NCBI RefSeq assembly: GCF_001295845.1
Contig: NZ_LJIC01000043.1
Span: 1 to 64,000, forward strand
DNA: 64,000 bases
Direction: 5' to 3'
Origin: Rhodopseudomonas sp. AAP120
GTDB taxonomy: Bacteria; Pseudomonadota; Alphaproteobacteria; Rhizobiales; Xanthobacteraceae
Within the stretch, counting starts at the first letter, position 1; the number at the start of each line of letters is the position of its first letter. Positions 30,633 through 40,951 of the stretch are shown one piece after another. Under the pieces are notes generated by a model. It made no database searches. It was not told where the DNA came from and was given only the letters and a program-made list of their open reading frames with translations. A program made the position numbers and the translations under genes.

Positions 30633-31775
30633 CTAGGCGTAGCTGCCAGCGGCTTCGATCGCGCTGACTTCGGTCTGCGGCCGCTGCCGGGTCAGCGCCA
30701 GCATCATGCCGACGCCGTAAGCCAGCGACACCATCGACGAGCCGCCGTAGGAAATGAACGGCAGCGTCATGCCCTTGGCGGGGATCAGTTGCAGGTTCAC
30801 CGACATGTTGATCGCGGCCTGCACGCCGAACAGGATCGCAAGCCCCGAGGCCGCGAACCGCGCGAACAGATCGTCGGACTTGTAGGCGCGCGACAGCGTG
30901 CGCAGCACGATGAAACTGAACAGCGCCAGCAGGGCCAGGCACAGCACGATGCCGAACTCCTCGGCCGCGACGGCGAACACGAAGTCGGTGTGGCTGTCCG
31001 GCAGGCTGCGCTTGGCGATGCCCTCGCCCGGCCCGAGGCCGAACCAGCTGCCGTTGCTGAATGCCTCGCTCGCCATGTCCACCTGGAAGGTGTCGCCCGA
31101 GGCCGGATTCATGAAGCGCTTGATACGGCCGGCGACATGCGGAACCAGCAGATAAGCGGCAAACAGCCCTCCGGCAGCCGCGCCCGTCAGCCCGAATACC
31201 CAGATCACCCGCATGCCGGCGATGAAGAACAGCGCGCCCCAGACCATGGTGATCAGCATGGTCTGGCCGAAGTCCGGCATCATCACCAGCAGCGAAACCA
31301 GCGTCAGCAGCAGCACCATCGCCATCGAGGTCGCCGGCATTTCCGGCCGCCGTGCCGCTTCCGAGAACAGCCACGCCGCCAGGATCACGAAGGATGGCTT
31401 GGCGATTTCGGAGGCCTGAATGTTGACGCCGAGCAGCGTGATCCAGCGCCGCGAGCCCTTCACTTCCGGCCCGAACAACAGCGTCACCACGATCAGTGCG
31501 ATCGCCAGCGCGAAGACGATCAGCGCGGTCCGCCGGATCTGGCGCGGCGACAGGAACGACACCGCGATCAGCACGATCAGCGACGGCGCCAGAAACAGCA
31601 CGTGGCGATTGAAGAAGTGGAACGGGTCAAGGCCGATCCTGGTCGCCACCGGAGGCGACGCCGCCAGCGACAGGATGACGCCCGCCAGCATCAGCGCGAT
31701 CAGCGCCGCCAGCAAAACGCGGTCGACGGTCCACCACCATTCGCTGAACGGCGTGCGTTGTTCACGGGAGATCAT
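30633..31775 (-). CDS. ftsW: Peptidoglycan glycosyltransferase FtsW (SEDS family)
   Basis: A 380-residue inner-membrane protein with about ten helices that polymerises septal glycan together with FtsI. SEDS hallmarks are present: GSRRWITL, QASEIAKPSFV, MMPDFGQTMLI, DSHTDFVFAVAAEEFG and LPFISYGGSSMVS. The ATG at 31775 follows AGGATTG; the frame stays open to 31826 without a ribosome binding site. An acyltransferase gene lies directly upstream instead of the usual murD. Confidence 0.95.
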   Translation of the reverse strand: MISREQRTPFSEWWWTVDRVLLAALIALMLAGVILSLAASPPVATRIGLDPFHFFNRHVLFLAPSLIVLIAVSFLSPRQIRRTALIVFALAIALIVVTLLFGPEVKGSRRWITLLGVNIQASEIAKPSFVILAAWLFSEAARRPEMPATSMAMVLLLTLVSLLVMMPDFGQTMLITMVWGALFFIAGMRVIWVFGLTGAAAGGLFAAYLLVPHVAGRIKRFMNPASGDTFQVDMASEAFSNGSWFGLGPGEGIAKRSLPDSHTDFVFAVAAEEFGIVLCLALLALFSFIVLRTLSRAYKSDDLFARFAASGLAILFGVQAAINMSVNLQLIPAKGMTLPFISYGGSSMVSLAYGVGMMLALTRQRPQTEVSAIEAAGSYA

Positions 31776-31913
31776 CGGCAATCCTGGGCAAAGACCACCC
31801 CATTGGTGCGCCCGTGTGGTTGCCAAGAGGTTAACGGAAGCGGGATGATTTGAAGCAGATCGGGCTCGTCTTCCGAAGCCGGCATGCCTGCCCGGCGACG
31901 GGCGGCTTCAGCA

Positions 31914-33008
31914 TCAGGGCGCGGCACGCGGCAAGGGCTCGCCTGTCCCGAGCAGGGTCCGCAGCGGCCGGCCTGGAAATTCGATCAGACAGAAGCTGGC
32001 CAATGCCACCGCCGCGATCGTCGGCAGGCACAGCACCGCCAGGAACGCCGCATCGGCGTCGGGAAACTGCCGCACGAACAGCCGCAGCACGATGGCGTGC
32101 CAGGCGTAGATCGAGAAACACATGATTCCCGGCCAGCGCAGCAGACCGACCGACAGCCCCCGCGCCAGGACATTGCGCCCGAGCAGCAGACGGTTGGTCG
32201 TCAGCAGCAAGCCGACATTGATCAGCGAATAGGTCACCGCCTGCGTCCAGCCCGGCACCCGATACGCATGCCATGCATCCGAGAGCAGCGGGGCGGCGGC
32301 CAGCATAGCAAGGCCCAGCGGAACGCAAACGAGCGGCAGACGCACTCCCCTCACCACCAATGCGGCGGCGACCATGCCGAGCACGAAGTCGTCGATGCGG
32401 CCGAAGATCAAGTCACACAACGGATTAACGTTGATATTCTCCGCCGGCATCAGCGTGAAGGCGATGATACGAACCGGGAATGCGAGCATCACCGCGCCGA
32501 CAGCGACGCGCGCCAGCCCCGCTCGCGCGATCAGATCGAGCAGCAGCGGCATCGCCAACGCGAAATAGATCTCGGTGCCGAGCGACCACAGGACGGGGTT
32601 GCCCGGCGGCATGAAGGCGGGGATGTAGAACGGGAAGACCAGCGCCAAGCTCACGACCAGCTTGATCCAGTTCTGCAAATCGTCGAGCCGGCAGAGGAAG
32701 ACGAAGCCGATGATGAGCGACAGGTAGAACAGCGGCAACAACCGCGCCGCGCGGTGACGGAGGAAGTCGAGCGCGTCACGGCGCGTCTCCATCCTGCGGC
32801 TTCCCGAACCATAAGGCAGATACAGCACGAAGCCGGACAGGAAGAAGAACAGATTGACGCCCATCCAGCCGTTCGCCGCGATGGGATTGTTTGAGAGTTC
32901 GACGCCCGCCAGGTTGATCGGCGTCTGCCAGGCATCGCCGATCATATGATGCCAGACGACGCCGAGAATGGCGATGCCGCGCAATCCGTCGACGGCGGCG
33001 ATACGCAT
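31914..33008 (-). CDS. Acyltransferase 3 family membrane protein within the division cluster
   Basis: A 364-residue integral membrane protein of the OafA/YrhL-type acyltransferase 3 family. It starts with AVDGLRGIAILGVVWHH (the catalytic-region His at 20-21), then FFFLSGFVLY and about ten helices. Members transfer acetyl or longer acyl groups to exported sugars such as O-antigen or peptidoglycan-related molecules. It sits 8 bp after murD and 138 bp before ftsW, same strand. That position hints at envelope-sugar modification, but the substrate is unknown and linkage may be incidental. Confidence 0.85.
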   Translation of the reverse strand: MRIAAVDGLRGIAILGVVWHHMIGDAWQTPINLAGVELSNNPIAANGWMGVNLFFFLSGFVLYLPYGSGSRRMETRRDALDFLRHRAARLLPLFYLSLIIGFVFLCRLDDLQNWIKLVVSLALVFPFYIPAFMPPGNPVLWSLGTEIYFALAMPLLLDLIARAGLARVAVGAVMLAFPVRIIAFTLMPAENINVNPLCDLIFGRIDDFVLGMVAAALVVRGVRLPLVCVPLGLAMLAAAPLLSDAWHAYRVPGWTQAVTYSLINVGLLLTTNRLLLGRNVLARGLSVGLLRWPGIMCFSIYAWHAIVLRLFVRQFPDADAAFLAVLCLPTIAAVALASFCLIEFPGRPLRTLLGTGEPLPRAAP

Positions 33009-33016
33009 CGTGTACC

Positions 33017-34423
33017 TCAGCCTGGACCGATCGGCTTGACGTCGTCCAACGCGAGCACTAGATCGCGAAACTTGCTCCCGCGGATTTCGAAATTGCGGAA
33101 CTGGTCGAACGAGGCGCAGGCCGGCGACAACAGCACGACCGGCTCGGCCACGCCGGAGACTGCCGCGTCGCGCGCCGCTGCCGGCACGGCGTTGTCCAGT
33201 GTCCGGCTGATTTCGTAGGGTACGCGGCCTTCGAGCGTCCTGGAAAACTCCGCCGCCGCCTCGCCGATCAGATAGGCCTTGCGGATGCGCGGGAAGTACT
33301 CGGCAAGACTCTCGATGCCGCCGGTCTTCGGCTTGCCGCCCGCGATCCAGAAGATATCGCCGAACGACGACAGCGCCTTCGCGGTGGCGTCGGCGTTGGT
33401 GCCCTTGGAGTCGTTGACGAACAGCGTCGCGCCCTGACGGCCAACCTGCTCCATGCGATGTGCGAGGCCGGGGAAGCTACGCAGTCCCTTCTGCAGCACA
33501 TCCGGCGCGACGCCGAGCGCGAGCGCCGCGGCGGATGCGGCGGCGGCGTTCTGTGCGTTGTGCAGGCCCCGCAGCGAGCCGATGCCGCCGAGTCTCGCAA
33601 TCTGTTGCGACGCGCCGCCACTGATCCGCGAGATCGTTTCGTGATCGGCGACGATGCCGTCGGCGAGCGGCTGCTTCACCGAAATCCGCACCACCCGCTT
33701 GCCGGCGCGCGCGATACGGTCCGCCATGTCGCGGCCGAAGCCATCATCGACGCCAATGATCGCGGTGCCGTCCGCCGCAACGCCGGCGACGAGGCGCTCC
33801 TTGACGGCGGCGTAGTGCTCGATCGTGCCGTGGCGGTCGATGTGATCCTCGGTGACGTTGAGCATGATGCCGACGGTCGGATCGAGCGACGGCGTCAGGT
33901 CGATCTGATAGGACGACATCTCGATCACATGGACGCGGCCGGCCTGCGGCGGCTCCAGCGACAGGATCGCGGTGCCGATATTGCCGCCCATCTGGGTGTC
34001 GAAGCCGGCTTCGCGCATCAGATGCGCGATCAGCGCCGTGGTGGTGGACTTGCCGTTGGTGCCGGTGATGGCGACGAACGGCGCATCCGGCGCGTGCAGC
34101 TTGCGCTCGCGGCAGAACAGCTCGATATCGCCGATCACTTCGACGCCGGCTTCCCGCGCCTTCAGGACGGTCCAGTGCGGCGCCGGATGCGTCAGCGGCA
34201 CGCCGGGCGTCAGGATCAGCGCGGCGAAATTCGTCCACGACACGTTGCGCAGATCGGCGGTGATGAAATTGGCCTGCGCGGCTTCGACCATGCGATCGAG
34301 ATTGTCGTCGCACGCGAACACTTCGGCGCCGCCGGCGCGCAGCGCATGGCAACTCGCCAGCCCCGAGCCACCGAGCCCGAACACCGCGACGGATTGGCCG
34401 GCGAAAGACGTCACGGGAATCAT
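33017..34423 (-). CDS. murD: UDP-N-acetylmuramoyl-L-alanine--D-glutamate ligase MurD
   Basis: A 468-residue cytosolic ligase adding D-Glu to UDP-MurNAc-L-Ala. The N-terminal [12 protein letters not shown], the ATP loop GTNGKSTTT (121-129), HRMEQVG and [11 protein letters not shown] are all present in order. It is separated from mraY by 285 bp filled with two palindromic repeats, one of the few large gaps in the cluster. Confidence 0.96.
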   Translation of the reverse strand: MIPVTSFAGQSVAVFGLGGSGLASCHALRAGGAEVFACDDNLDRMVEAAQANFITADLRNVSWTNFAALILTPGVPLTHPAPHWTVLKAREAGVEVIGDIELFCRERKLHAPDAPFVAITGTNGKSTTTALIAHLMREAGFDTQMGGNIGTAILSLEPPQAGRVHVIEMSSYQIDLTPSLDPTVGIMLNVTEDHIDRHGTIEHYAAVKERLVAGVAADGTAIIGVDDGFGRDMADRIARAGKRVVRISVKQPLADGIVADHETISRISGGASQQIARLGGIGSLRGLHNAQNAAAASAAALALGVAPDVLQKGLRSFPGLAHRMEQVGRQGATLFVNDSKGTNADATAKALSSFGDIFWIAGGKPKTGGIESLAEYFPRIRKAYLIGEAAAEFSRTLEGRVPYEISRTLDNAVPAAARDAAVSGVAEPVVLLSPACASFDQFRNFEIRGSKFRDLVLALDDVKPIGPG

Positions 34424-34447
34424 CGGCGCGCTCCCGCCACACGCGAA

Positions 34448-34562
34448 GCCTCATCCTGAGGAGCCCGGCAGAGCCCGAAGGGCGTCGCCGGGCGTCTCGA
34501 AGGATGATTGCGTGGCACATCCTTCGAGACGCGGCCCTGCGGGCCGCTCCTCAGGATGAGGC
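34448..34562. repeat. Palindromic repeat, CCTCATCCTGAGGAG type
   Basis: Outer arms GCCTCATCCTGAGGAGC and GCTCCTCAGGATGAGGC with inner GTCTCGAAGGATG/CATCCTTCGAGAC arms form a long cruciform-capable element of about 115 bp. It lies between mraY and murD, so it is transcribed within the division cluster. The family is familiar from Rhodopseudomonas and Bradyrhizobium intergenic DNA. Confidence 0.85.
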
Positions 34563-34604
34563 TGTTCTCTGGGGCAAAGTCAGCAGTCACTAAAAGCCTC
34601 TCCC

Positions 34605-34684
34605 CGTCATTGCGAGGAGCGAAGCGACGAAGCAATCCAGCTCCGTGCACTGAGCTGGATTGCTTCGCTTCGCTCGCAATGACG
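34605..34684. repeat. Palindromic repeat, CGTCATTGCGAGGAGCGAAG type (copy 1)
   Basis: CGTCATTGCGAG and CTCGCAATGACG outer arms with AAGCAATCCAGCT/AGCTGGATTGCTT inner arms, 80 bp. Two more copies occur at 47490-47569 and 59301-59416. It lies in the mraY-murD gap next to a different repeat. Confidence 0.9.
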
Positions 34685-34708
34685 AACTCAAAGTCGATTA
34701 AATCCTAC

Positions 34709-35794
34709 TCACCGCAGCTTCAGCGTCGACAGGCCGGCGAGCGCGAGGATCACCGCGATGATCCAGAAGCGGATCACGATCTGCGGTTCGGTCCAGCCTT
34801 TCTGTTCAAAATGGTGGTGGATCGGCGCCATGCGGAACACGCGCTTGCCGGTGAGCTTGAACGACGCGACCTGCACGATCACCGACACCGCTTCGAGCAC
34901 GAACAGGCCGCCGATCACCGCCAGCACGATCTCGTGCTTCACCGCGACCGCGATCGAGCCGAGCATGCCGCCGAGCGCCAGCGAGCCGGTGTCACCCATG
35001 AAGATCGAGGCAGGCGGCGCGTTGAACCACAGAAAGCCCAGCCCCGCGCCGAGCAGTGCGCCGCACAGCACCGCGAGCTCGCCGGTGCCGGCCACGTAGT
35101 TGATCTGCAGATATTCGGCGAACACCGCGTTGCCGACGAGATACGAAATCATGCCGAAGCTGGCGGTGGCGATCATCACCGGCACGATGGCGAGGCCGTC
35201 GAGACCGTCGGTCAGGTTCACCGCATTGCCGGCGCCGACGATCACGAAGGCGCCGAAGATGATGAAGTACCAGCCGAGATTGAGAGCGACGTCCTTGAAG
35301 AACGGGATCACGAGCGAACTCGACAGCGAGCCGCGGCCGAGCCACACCAGCGCGAAGCAGGCCGCGCCGGCGATCGCAAATTCGATCAGCAGCCGCGTGC
35401 GGCCGGAGATGCCGGCGTGGGTCTGCTTGGTGACCTTCATGTAGTCGTCGTAGAAACCGACGAAGCCGAAGCCGAGCGTGACCGCCAGCACGATCCACAC
35501 ATACGGATTGAGCGGGTTGGCCCACAGCACGGTGCCGACCGTCAGCCCGGACAGGATCATCAGCCCGCCCATGGTCGGCGTGCCGCGCTTCGAGACGAGA
35601 TGCGATTGCGGGCCGTCGGCGCGGATCGGCTGCCCCTTGCCCTGACGCAGCCGCAGATTGTCGATGATCCAGGGCCCGAACAGGAACACGAACAGCGCGC
35701 CGGTCACCACGGCGCCGCCGGTGCGGAAGGTGATGTAGCGGAAAACGTTGAAGGCGGGAAAAGAACTGGAAAGATCGATCAGCCAATAGAGCAT
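34709..35794 (-). CDS. mraY: Phospho-N-acetylmuramoyl-pentapeptide transferase MraY
   Basis: A 361-residue inner-membrane enzyme with ten helices that moves phospho-MurNAc-pentapeptide onto undecaprenyl phosphate, making lipid I. Signature segments are present: [15 protein letters not shown] (Asp pair), [25 protein letters not shown] and the MAPIHHHFE motif. The ATG at 35794 is 11 bp after murF. The frame continues upstream only as a shadow of murF. Confidence 0.97.
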   Translation of the reverse strand: MLYWLIDLSSSFPAFNVFRYITFRTGGAVVTGALFVFLFGPWIIDNLRLRQGKGQPIRADGPQSHLVSKRGTPTMGGLMILSGLTVGTVLWANPLNPYVWIVLAVTLGFGFVGFYDDYMKVTKQTHAGISGRTRLLIEFAIAGAACFALVWLGRGSLSSSLVIPFFKDVALNLGWYFIIFGAFVIVGAGNAVNLTDGLDGLAIVPVMIATASFGMISYLVGNAVFAEYLQINYVAGTGELAVLCGALLGAGLGFLWFNAPPASIFMGDTGSLALGGMLGSIAVAVKHEIVLAVIGGLFVLEAVSVIVQVASFKLTGKRVFRMAPIHHHFEQKGWTEPQIVIRFWIIAVILALAGLSTLKLR

Positions 35795-35805
35795 TCGGGG
35801 CCGCC

Positions 35806-37245
35806 TTACACCGCAGCGTCGTCGAGCGCGGCCTTGCCGGGGAAGCGCTTCTCGAGCGCGGTGACAATCGTTTTCATGCGCGAACCGAGCGAGCCCTTGA
35901 TCATCAGCACGTCGCCGGGGCGGAGCGCGCCGACAACCTGAGATTCGAGCTCGGCCGCAGTCTCTGCATAGCCCCCCCGTTTGCCGGAGGAAAGGGCGTC
36001 CCAGAGGTGACGCATCAGCGGGCCGCAGCAATACACCAGATCGATCCCGTGGCTCTTCACCGCCTCGGCGAGGCCGCGATGCAGCTCGGGCCCGGTCGGC
36101 CCCAGCTCGAGCATGTCGCCGAGCACGGCGATCCGCCGTCCCTGCCCGGTGATCTCGGCGCTGCCGAGCACGCCGAGTGCCGCCGCCATCGAGGCCGGGT
36201 TGGCATTGTAGCTCTCGTCGATCAGTGTCGCCGCCCCCTGCCCGAGCTCGAGCGCGCGGCGGACGCCGCGGCCGGCCGCGGGTTGGACCTGCGACAGCGC
36301 CAGCGCCGCCAGCGCCAGATCGGCGCCGACCAGATCGGCGGCCGCCAGCACGGCGAGCGAATTCATGGCGATGTGGCGACCCGGAATGCCGAGCTTGTAG
36401 GTGACGTCGTGACCGAGAATGCTGGCATGGACCGCCGAGCAATCCGCATGCAGAGCGATGTCGAGCAGCCGTGCCTCCGCCTTGGCGTCGGCGCCGAACG
36501 AGACGATGCGGGCGACGCCGGCCTCGGCGGCATTGTCGCACAGCCGCCCAAACATCGGATTATCGCGGTTCAGCACCGCGGTGCCGCCGGGCTCGAGGCC
36601 GGCGAAGATTTCCGACTTGGCGTCGGCGATGCCTTCGATACCCGCGAAGAACTCCAGATGCACCGGCTCCACCGTGGTGATGATCGCCACATGGGGTCGC
36701 ACCATCTTCACCAGAGGTTCGATTTCGCCGGCGTGATTCATGCCAATCTCGAACACCGCGTAGTGCACGCTCTGCGGGCAGCGCGCCAGCGTCAGCGGCA
36801 CGCCCCAATGGTTGTTGAACGAGGCGACCGAGGCGTGGGTCTCGCCCTGCGCGCCGAGCACACCGCGCAGCGCCTCCTTGGTCGAGGTCTTGCCGACCGA
36901 CCCTGTGACGGCGATCACACGGCCATCGAGCCGCGCCCGCGCCGCTCGGCCGAGATCGCGCAGGCCGTCGAGCACGTCATCCACCACCAGCAACGGCGCA
37001 TCCGCCGGAAACTTGTCGCGCTGCGCGGTCTCGACCACCGCGAGCGCGGCGCCGGCCTTGAGCGCGGCCTCGACGAAGGCATGGCCGTCGTGGACGTCGC
37101 CCTTGATGGCGAAGTACGCGTCGCCCGGCGCCAGCGTGCGGCTGTCGATCGAGATGCCGAACACGTCGCGTGGCAGTGTGCCGGCCGTGGCGGCGCGCAT
37201 CGCCGCGATCATCGCCTCGGACGTCCACAGCGGCTGTTTGGTCAT
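35806..37245 (-). CDS. murF: UDP-N-acetylmuramoyl-tripeptide--D-alanyl-D-alanine ligase MurF
   Basis: A 479-residue cytosolic ligase adding D-Ala-D-Ala to the tripeptide precursor. It shows [19 protein letters not shown], the ATP loop [10 protein letters not shown] (115-124), [12 protein letters not shown] and [12 protein letters not shown]. Its start overlaps the murE stop by 4 bp (ATGA) and it ends 11 bp before mraY. Confidence 0.96.
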   Translation of the reverse strand: MTKQPLWTSEAMIAAMRAATAGTLPRDVFGISIDSRTLAPGDAYFAIKGDVHDGHAFVEAALKAGAALAVVETAQRDKFPADAPLLVVDDVLDGLRDLGRAARARLDGRVIAVTGSVGKTSTKEALRGVLGAQGETHASVASFNNHWGVPLTLARCPQSVHYAVFEIGMNHAGEIEPLVKMVRPHVAIITTVEPVHLEFFAGIEGIADAKSEIFAGLEPGGTAVLNRDNPMFGRLCDNAAEAGVARIVSFGADAKAEARLLDIALHADCSAVHASILGHDVTYKLGIPGRHIAMNSLAVLAAADLVGADLALAALALSQVQPAAGRGVRRALELGQGAATLIDESYNANPASMAAALGVLGSAEITGQGRRIAVLGDMLELGPTGPELHRGLAEAVKSHGIDLVYCCGPLMRHLWDALSSGKRGGYAETAAELESQVVGALRPGDVLMIKGSLGSRMKTIVTALEKRFPGKAALDDAAV

Positions 37246-38699
37246 GCTGCACTCGCTGATAGCGCCGCCGCGGCGGCTTCGTGATCACTGAAATGCAGCA
37301 CCGTGTCGCCCACGATCTGCCCGACTTCGTGTCCCTTGCCGGCGATCAGCAGCGCATCGCCCGGCTGCAAATCGCCGATCGCGACGCGGATGGCTTCGGC
37401 GCGGTCGCCGATTTCGCGCGCGCCCGGCGCTGCGGCGAGGATCGCGGCGCGGATCGCGGCCGGATCCTCGCTGCGCGGATTGTCGTCGGTGACGATCACC
37501 ACGTCGGCATTGTTCGCTGCGATCTCGCCCATCAGCGGCCGCTTTCCGGTGTCACGATCGCCGCCGGCGCCGAACACCACGACGAGCTTGCGCCTGGCGT
37601 AAGGCCGCAGCGCCTGCAATGCCTTGGCGAGCGCGTCCGGCTTGTGCGCGTAGTCCACGAACACCGGCGCGCCGTTATGCGCGCCGACGAGATCGAGCCG
37701 GCCCGGCGCACCTTCGAGATGTTCGAGCGCCGCGAAGGTCGCCGCCGCATCGCCGCCGGTGCCGATCACCAGCCCCGCCGATACCAGCGCGTTCTCGATC
37801 TGGAATTCGCCGACCAGCGGCAGCTTGACGGCGACGCGCTGGCCCGCATGTTCGATCAGCAGCTTCTGGCCGAACCCGTCGATCGTCGCTTCGACCAGCT
37901 TGATGCCGTCGCCCGGATCGCCGTTGCGGCCGATCGCAATCAACCGCAGCCCGCGCGCGCGCGCGGCTTCGATGACTTCGGCCGAACAATCGTGATCGGC
38001 CGAGATCACCGCGGCGCCGCCGTCCTGCACCAGATCGCGGAACAGCCGCAGCTTGGCGTTGAGATAGTGCGCGACCGTCGGGTGGTAGTCCATGTGATCG
38101 CGCGATAGGTTGGTGAAACCACCGGCCGCGACCCGCACGCCGTCGAGGCGAAACTGATCGAGCCCGTGCGACGAGGCCTCCAGCGCCAGATGCGTCACGC
38201 CCTCGCCGGTGATCTCGTCGATCGAGCGATGCAGCGCGATCGGATCTGGCGTGGTCAGCGATCCGTAGACCGAGCGGGTCGGCGTCACCAGGCCGATGGT
38301 TCCGATACTGGCCGAGGCATGGCCGAGCCGCTGCCAGATCTGTCGCGTGAACGCCGCCACCGAGGTCTTGCCGCTGGTGCCGGTGACCGCAGCGATCACG
38401 GCCGGCTGGCGCGGATAAAATCGCGCGGCGGCGAGCGCGAGCGCGCGGCGCGGGTTACGCACCGGCACGAACGGAACCGCGAGATCGCCGGCCGACGCGT
38501 GGTCGCCGGCCACCGCGACGGCTCCGGCCGCGACGGCGGCGGCGATGAAGCGGGCACCGTCGGTCTTGGCGCCGGCCAGCGCGAAGAACAGGTCGCCCGG
38601 TCGCACCGCCCGGCTGTCCACCGCGAGCCCGCCGACGTTCAGATCGGCATGCGGGGCGCCGGTCCTGACATCGTCGCTCAAGAGATCGCGGAGTTTCAT
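37242..38699 (-). CDS. murE: UDP-N-acetylmuramoyl-tripeptide synthetase MurE, meso-DAP type
   Basis: A 485-residue cytosolic ligase adding meso-diaminopimelate to UDP-MurNAc-L-Ala-D-Glu. The ATP loop is GTSGKTSV (107-114), and VTDDNPRSED contains the DNPR motif that selects meso-DAP over lysine, which fits DAP-type Gram-negative peptidoglycan. It overlaps murF by 4 bp and lies 117 bp after ftsI. Confidence 0.96.
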   Translation of the reverse strand: MKLRDLLSDDVRTGAPHADLNVGGLAVDSRAVRPGDLFFALAGAKTDGARFIAAAVAAGAVAVAGDHASAGDLAVPFVPVRNPRRALALAAARFYPRQPAVIAAVTGTSGKTSVAAFTRQIWQRLGHASASIGTIGLVTPTRSVYGSLTTPDPIALHRSIDEITGEGVTHLALEASSHGLDQFRLDGVRVAAGGFTNLSRDHMDYHPTVAHYLNAKLRLFRDLVQDGGAAVISADHDCSAEVIEAARARGLRLIAIGRNGDPGDGIKLVEATIDGFGQKLLIEHAGQRVAVKLPLVGEFQIENALVSAGLVIGTGGDAAATFAALEHLEGAPGRLDLVGAHNGAPVFVDYAHKPDALAKALQALRPYARRKLVVVFGAGGDRDTGKRPLMGEIAANNADVVIVTDDNPRSEDPAAIRAAILAAAPGAREIGDRAEAIRVAIGDLQPGDALLIAGKGHEVGQIVGDTVLHFSDHEAAAAALSASAA

Positions 38700-38816
38700 G
38701 GTCCTCGGGTCCGGTCGGCCGGTTTGGTGAAATTCAACACGCCGACCGGGCTTTTAGCGCAAGCGGCCCGCGGCGCAACACGACTGACGCATCACCGCGC
38801 CGCGCCCCGGGCGGCG

Positions 38817-40571
38817 CTATTGACCAGCTCTCGATGACGCAAGAATGAGGCGGTCGGGCGGCGGCAGGTCGAAGCGCGGCTCGAGCCCGAGCAACGGCGC
38901 GATTCGTGCGATCACATTGCCACCGGTGGGAACCGCGTTCCAGCCCGAGGTGATGAAGCCGTGGGTCTCCGGCAGCGCCTTCGGCTCGTCCAGCATCACC
39001 AGCACCTGATATCGCGGATTGTCCATCGGCAGTACCGCGGTGAAGGAGTTGAGCACCTGCTTCTTGGCGTAGCGGCCGTTGACGACCTTCTCCGACGTGC
39101 CGGTCTTGCCGCCGAGATAATAGCCCTTGGCGATCTGCTCGGCAGTCTTGGCAGTGCCGACCTCGGCATTGAGCCGCATCAGATAGCGGATCTTGTCGCT
39201 GGTCTCCGGCTTAACCACGCGTTTGGCGATCTTTTGGGCTTCTTCCTCGGTGCGCCGCAGGAAGGTCGGCGGGATCAGAAGGCCGCCATTGACCATCGCG
39301 TTGATTCCCATCACCGCCTGCAGCGGCGCCACCGCGATGCCGTGGCCGAACGAAATGGTGATGGTGTTGAGATCGCCCCAGCGCTTCGGCACGATCGGCG
39401 ACGCGCTTTCGGGCAGCTCGGTGCGCAACCGGTCGAGCTGACCGACCTTCTTGAGGAACGCCTTGTGCGCCTCGACGCCCATCGACAGCGCCACGCGGGC
39501 TGCGCCGACGTTGGACGAATAGGTGAAGACTTCGGCGAGCGAGATCGCGCGGCCCATGTTGTGGGTGTCGTGGATCTTGAACTTGCCGTAGTGCAGCGGC
39601 CCGCGCGCATCGTACATCGAATGCAGCGTCGCCTTGCCGGCATCCAGCGCCATCGCCAGCGTCAGCGTCTTGAAGGTCGAGCCCATCTCGTACACGCCGG
39701 TGGTCAGCCGGTTGATGCGATCGGGATCGTTGGCCTCCTTCGGATTGTTCGGGTCGAAGTCCGGCAGCGACACCATCGCGACGATCTCGCCGGTCTTGAC
39801 GTTGGAGACCAGTCCCGACGCCGCCTTGGCGCTGTACTTCTCCTTGGCCTTGATCAGTTCGTCGCGCAGCGCGTGCTCGACGCGGATATCGACGGCGAGT
39901 TCGACCGGCTTCTGCAGCCGGTCGGAAGCGAAGCCGGCGCGGTGCAGGTCGGCGAGCCCATTGGTATCGAGCCATTTTTCGATACCGGCGATGCCCTGGT
40001 TGTCGATGTTGACGAGGCCGATCAGATGCGAGACCTCGGGCCCGGTCGGATACACGCGCTTGTTCTCGCGCAGGAAGCCGATGCCCGGAATGCCGAGGTT
40101 CTTGATGTCGGCCTGCTGCCGCGGCGAGATTTCGCGCTTCAGCCAGACGAAGCCCTTCTTCGACGCCAGCCGTTCGCGCACTTCCTGCGTCTCGAGATCC
40201 GGCAGCGTCGCGGTGAGCAGCTCGACCGCCTCGTCCTGATCGATGATGCGGCGGGGTTCGCCGAACAGCGACGGCGTCTTCACGTCGGTGGCCAGAATGG
40301 TGCCGTTGCGATCGACGATATCAGGACGCGCGGTGGCGATGGCGTCGGAGCCGCCGGCGCGCCGCGTGCCGTGGCTGTCGCCGAGCACGGCGATCATCGA
40401 CAGCTTGAACGCGATGATGCCGTACACCGCCGCGAAGGCGATCATCGCCAGGCCGACGCGGGCGCGCGCCTTGGCGTCGCGATCGACGTCCTTGCCGTAG
40501 ATCAGGCTACGGATCATGCGGCGGCGCCAGTTGACGTGATGCCCGACGAGCGGGAGCGACGGTTCGGTCAA
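38817..40571 (-). CDS. ftsI: Septal peptidoglycan transpeptidase FtsI (PBP3)
   Basis: A 584-residue class B penicillin-binding protein that crosslinks septal peptidoglycan. A short cytoplasmic segment and one transmembrane helix (about 34-56) precede the pedestal domain and the transpeptidase domain, with the active serine in GSTFK (Ser298, Lys301), the YSSN motif near 350 and KTGTSEK near 490. A TTG start at 40571 is proposed: GGAGG lies 7 bases upstream, and it overlaps the ftsL stop (TTGA). An internal ATG at 40517 lacks a ribosome binding site. Confidence 0.93.
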   Translation of the reverse strand: MTEPSLPLVGHHVNWRRRMIRSLIYGKDVDRDAKARARVGLAMIAFAAVYGIIAFKLSMIAVLGDSHGTRRAGGSDAIATARPDIVDRNGTILATDVKTPSLFGEPRRIIDQDEAVELLTATLPDLETQEVRERLASKKGFVWLKREISPRQQADIKNLGIPGIGFLRENKRVYPTGPEVSHLIGLVNIDNQGIAGIEKWLDTNGLADLHRAGFASDRLQKPVELAVDIRVEHALRDELIKAKEKYSAKAASGLVSNVKTGEIVAMVSLPDFDPNNPKEANDPDRINRLTTGVYEMGSTFKTLTLAMALDAGKATLHSMYDARGPLHYGKFKIHDTHNMGRAISLAEVFTYSSNVGAARVALSMGVEAHKAFLKKVGQLDRLRTELPESASPIVPKRWGDLNTITISFGHGIAVAPLQAVMGINAMVNGGLLIPPTFLRRTEEEAQKIAKRVVKPETSDKIRYLMRLNAEVGTAKTAEQIAKGYYLGGKTGTSEKVVNGRYAKKQVLNSFTAVLPMDNPRYQVLVMLDEPKALPETHGFITSGWNAVPTGGNVIARIAPLLGLEPRFDLPPPDRLILASSRAGQ

Positions 40572-40951
40572 TGCGCGGCCTCCGACACCGGCAGCGAGCC
40601 GGTGATCATGTCGGGGTCGATCTTCTCGATCATCGAGGCGATCGGATCTGGATCGCCCGGATTGACGATGCTCGGCGGCCGCTCCGGCAGGTTCTTGAGC
40701 TGGTCGAACTGGCGGGCGTTGATCGGCTTCAGCTTGAGGTGGCGCTCGGCGAGGCCCTGCAGACGACCGGGCGCGTCGAGCTTGGCCCATTCGGCGCGGA
40801 GCTGGGCGATCGCCTCGCGCTCCTTGCGCACTTCGGCATGGAGCTGCAGCACCTTCTCGGTGCGCACCGTCGACTCCATCTTGATCCGGTAGACATAGGC
40901 CGCGGCGAACACCAGCATGGCGATCACGGCGACATGAATGATGCGCATCAT
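40568..40951 (-). CDS. ftsL: Cell division protein FtsL
   Basis: A 127-residue bitopic membrane protein. One N-terminal helix (about 5-22) is followed by a coiled-coil region (about 30-62, [20 protein letters not shown]) that pairs with FtsB and links to FtsW/FtsI. The sequence family varies, so the call relies on size, topology and place between rsmH and ftsI. Its start overlaps the rsmH stop by 4 bp and its stop overlaps the ftsI TTG. Confidence 0.9.
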   Translation of the reverse strand: MMRIIHVAVIAMLVFAAAYVYRIKMESTVRTEKVLQLHAEVRKEREAIAQLRAEWAKLDAPGRLQGLAERHLKLKPINARQFDQLKNLPERPPSIVNPGDPDPIASMIEKIDPDMITGSLPVSEAAH

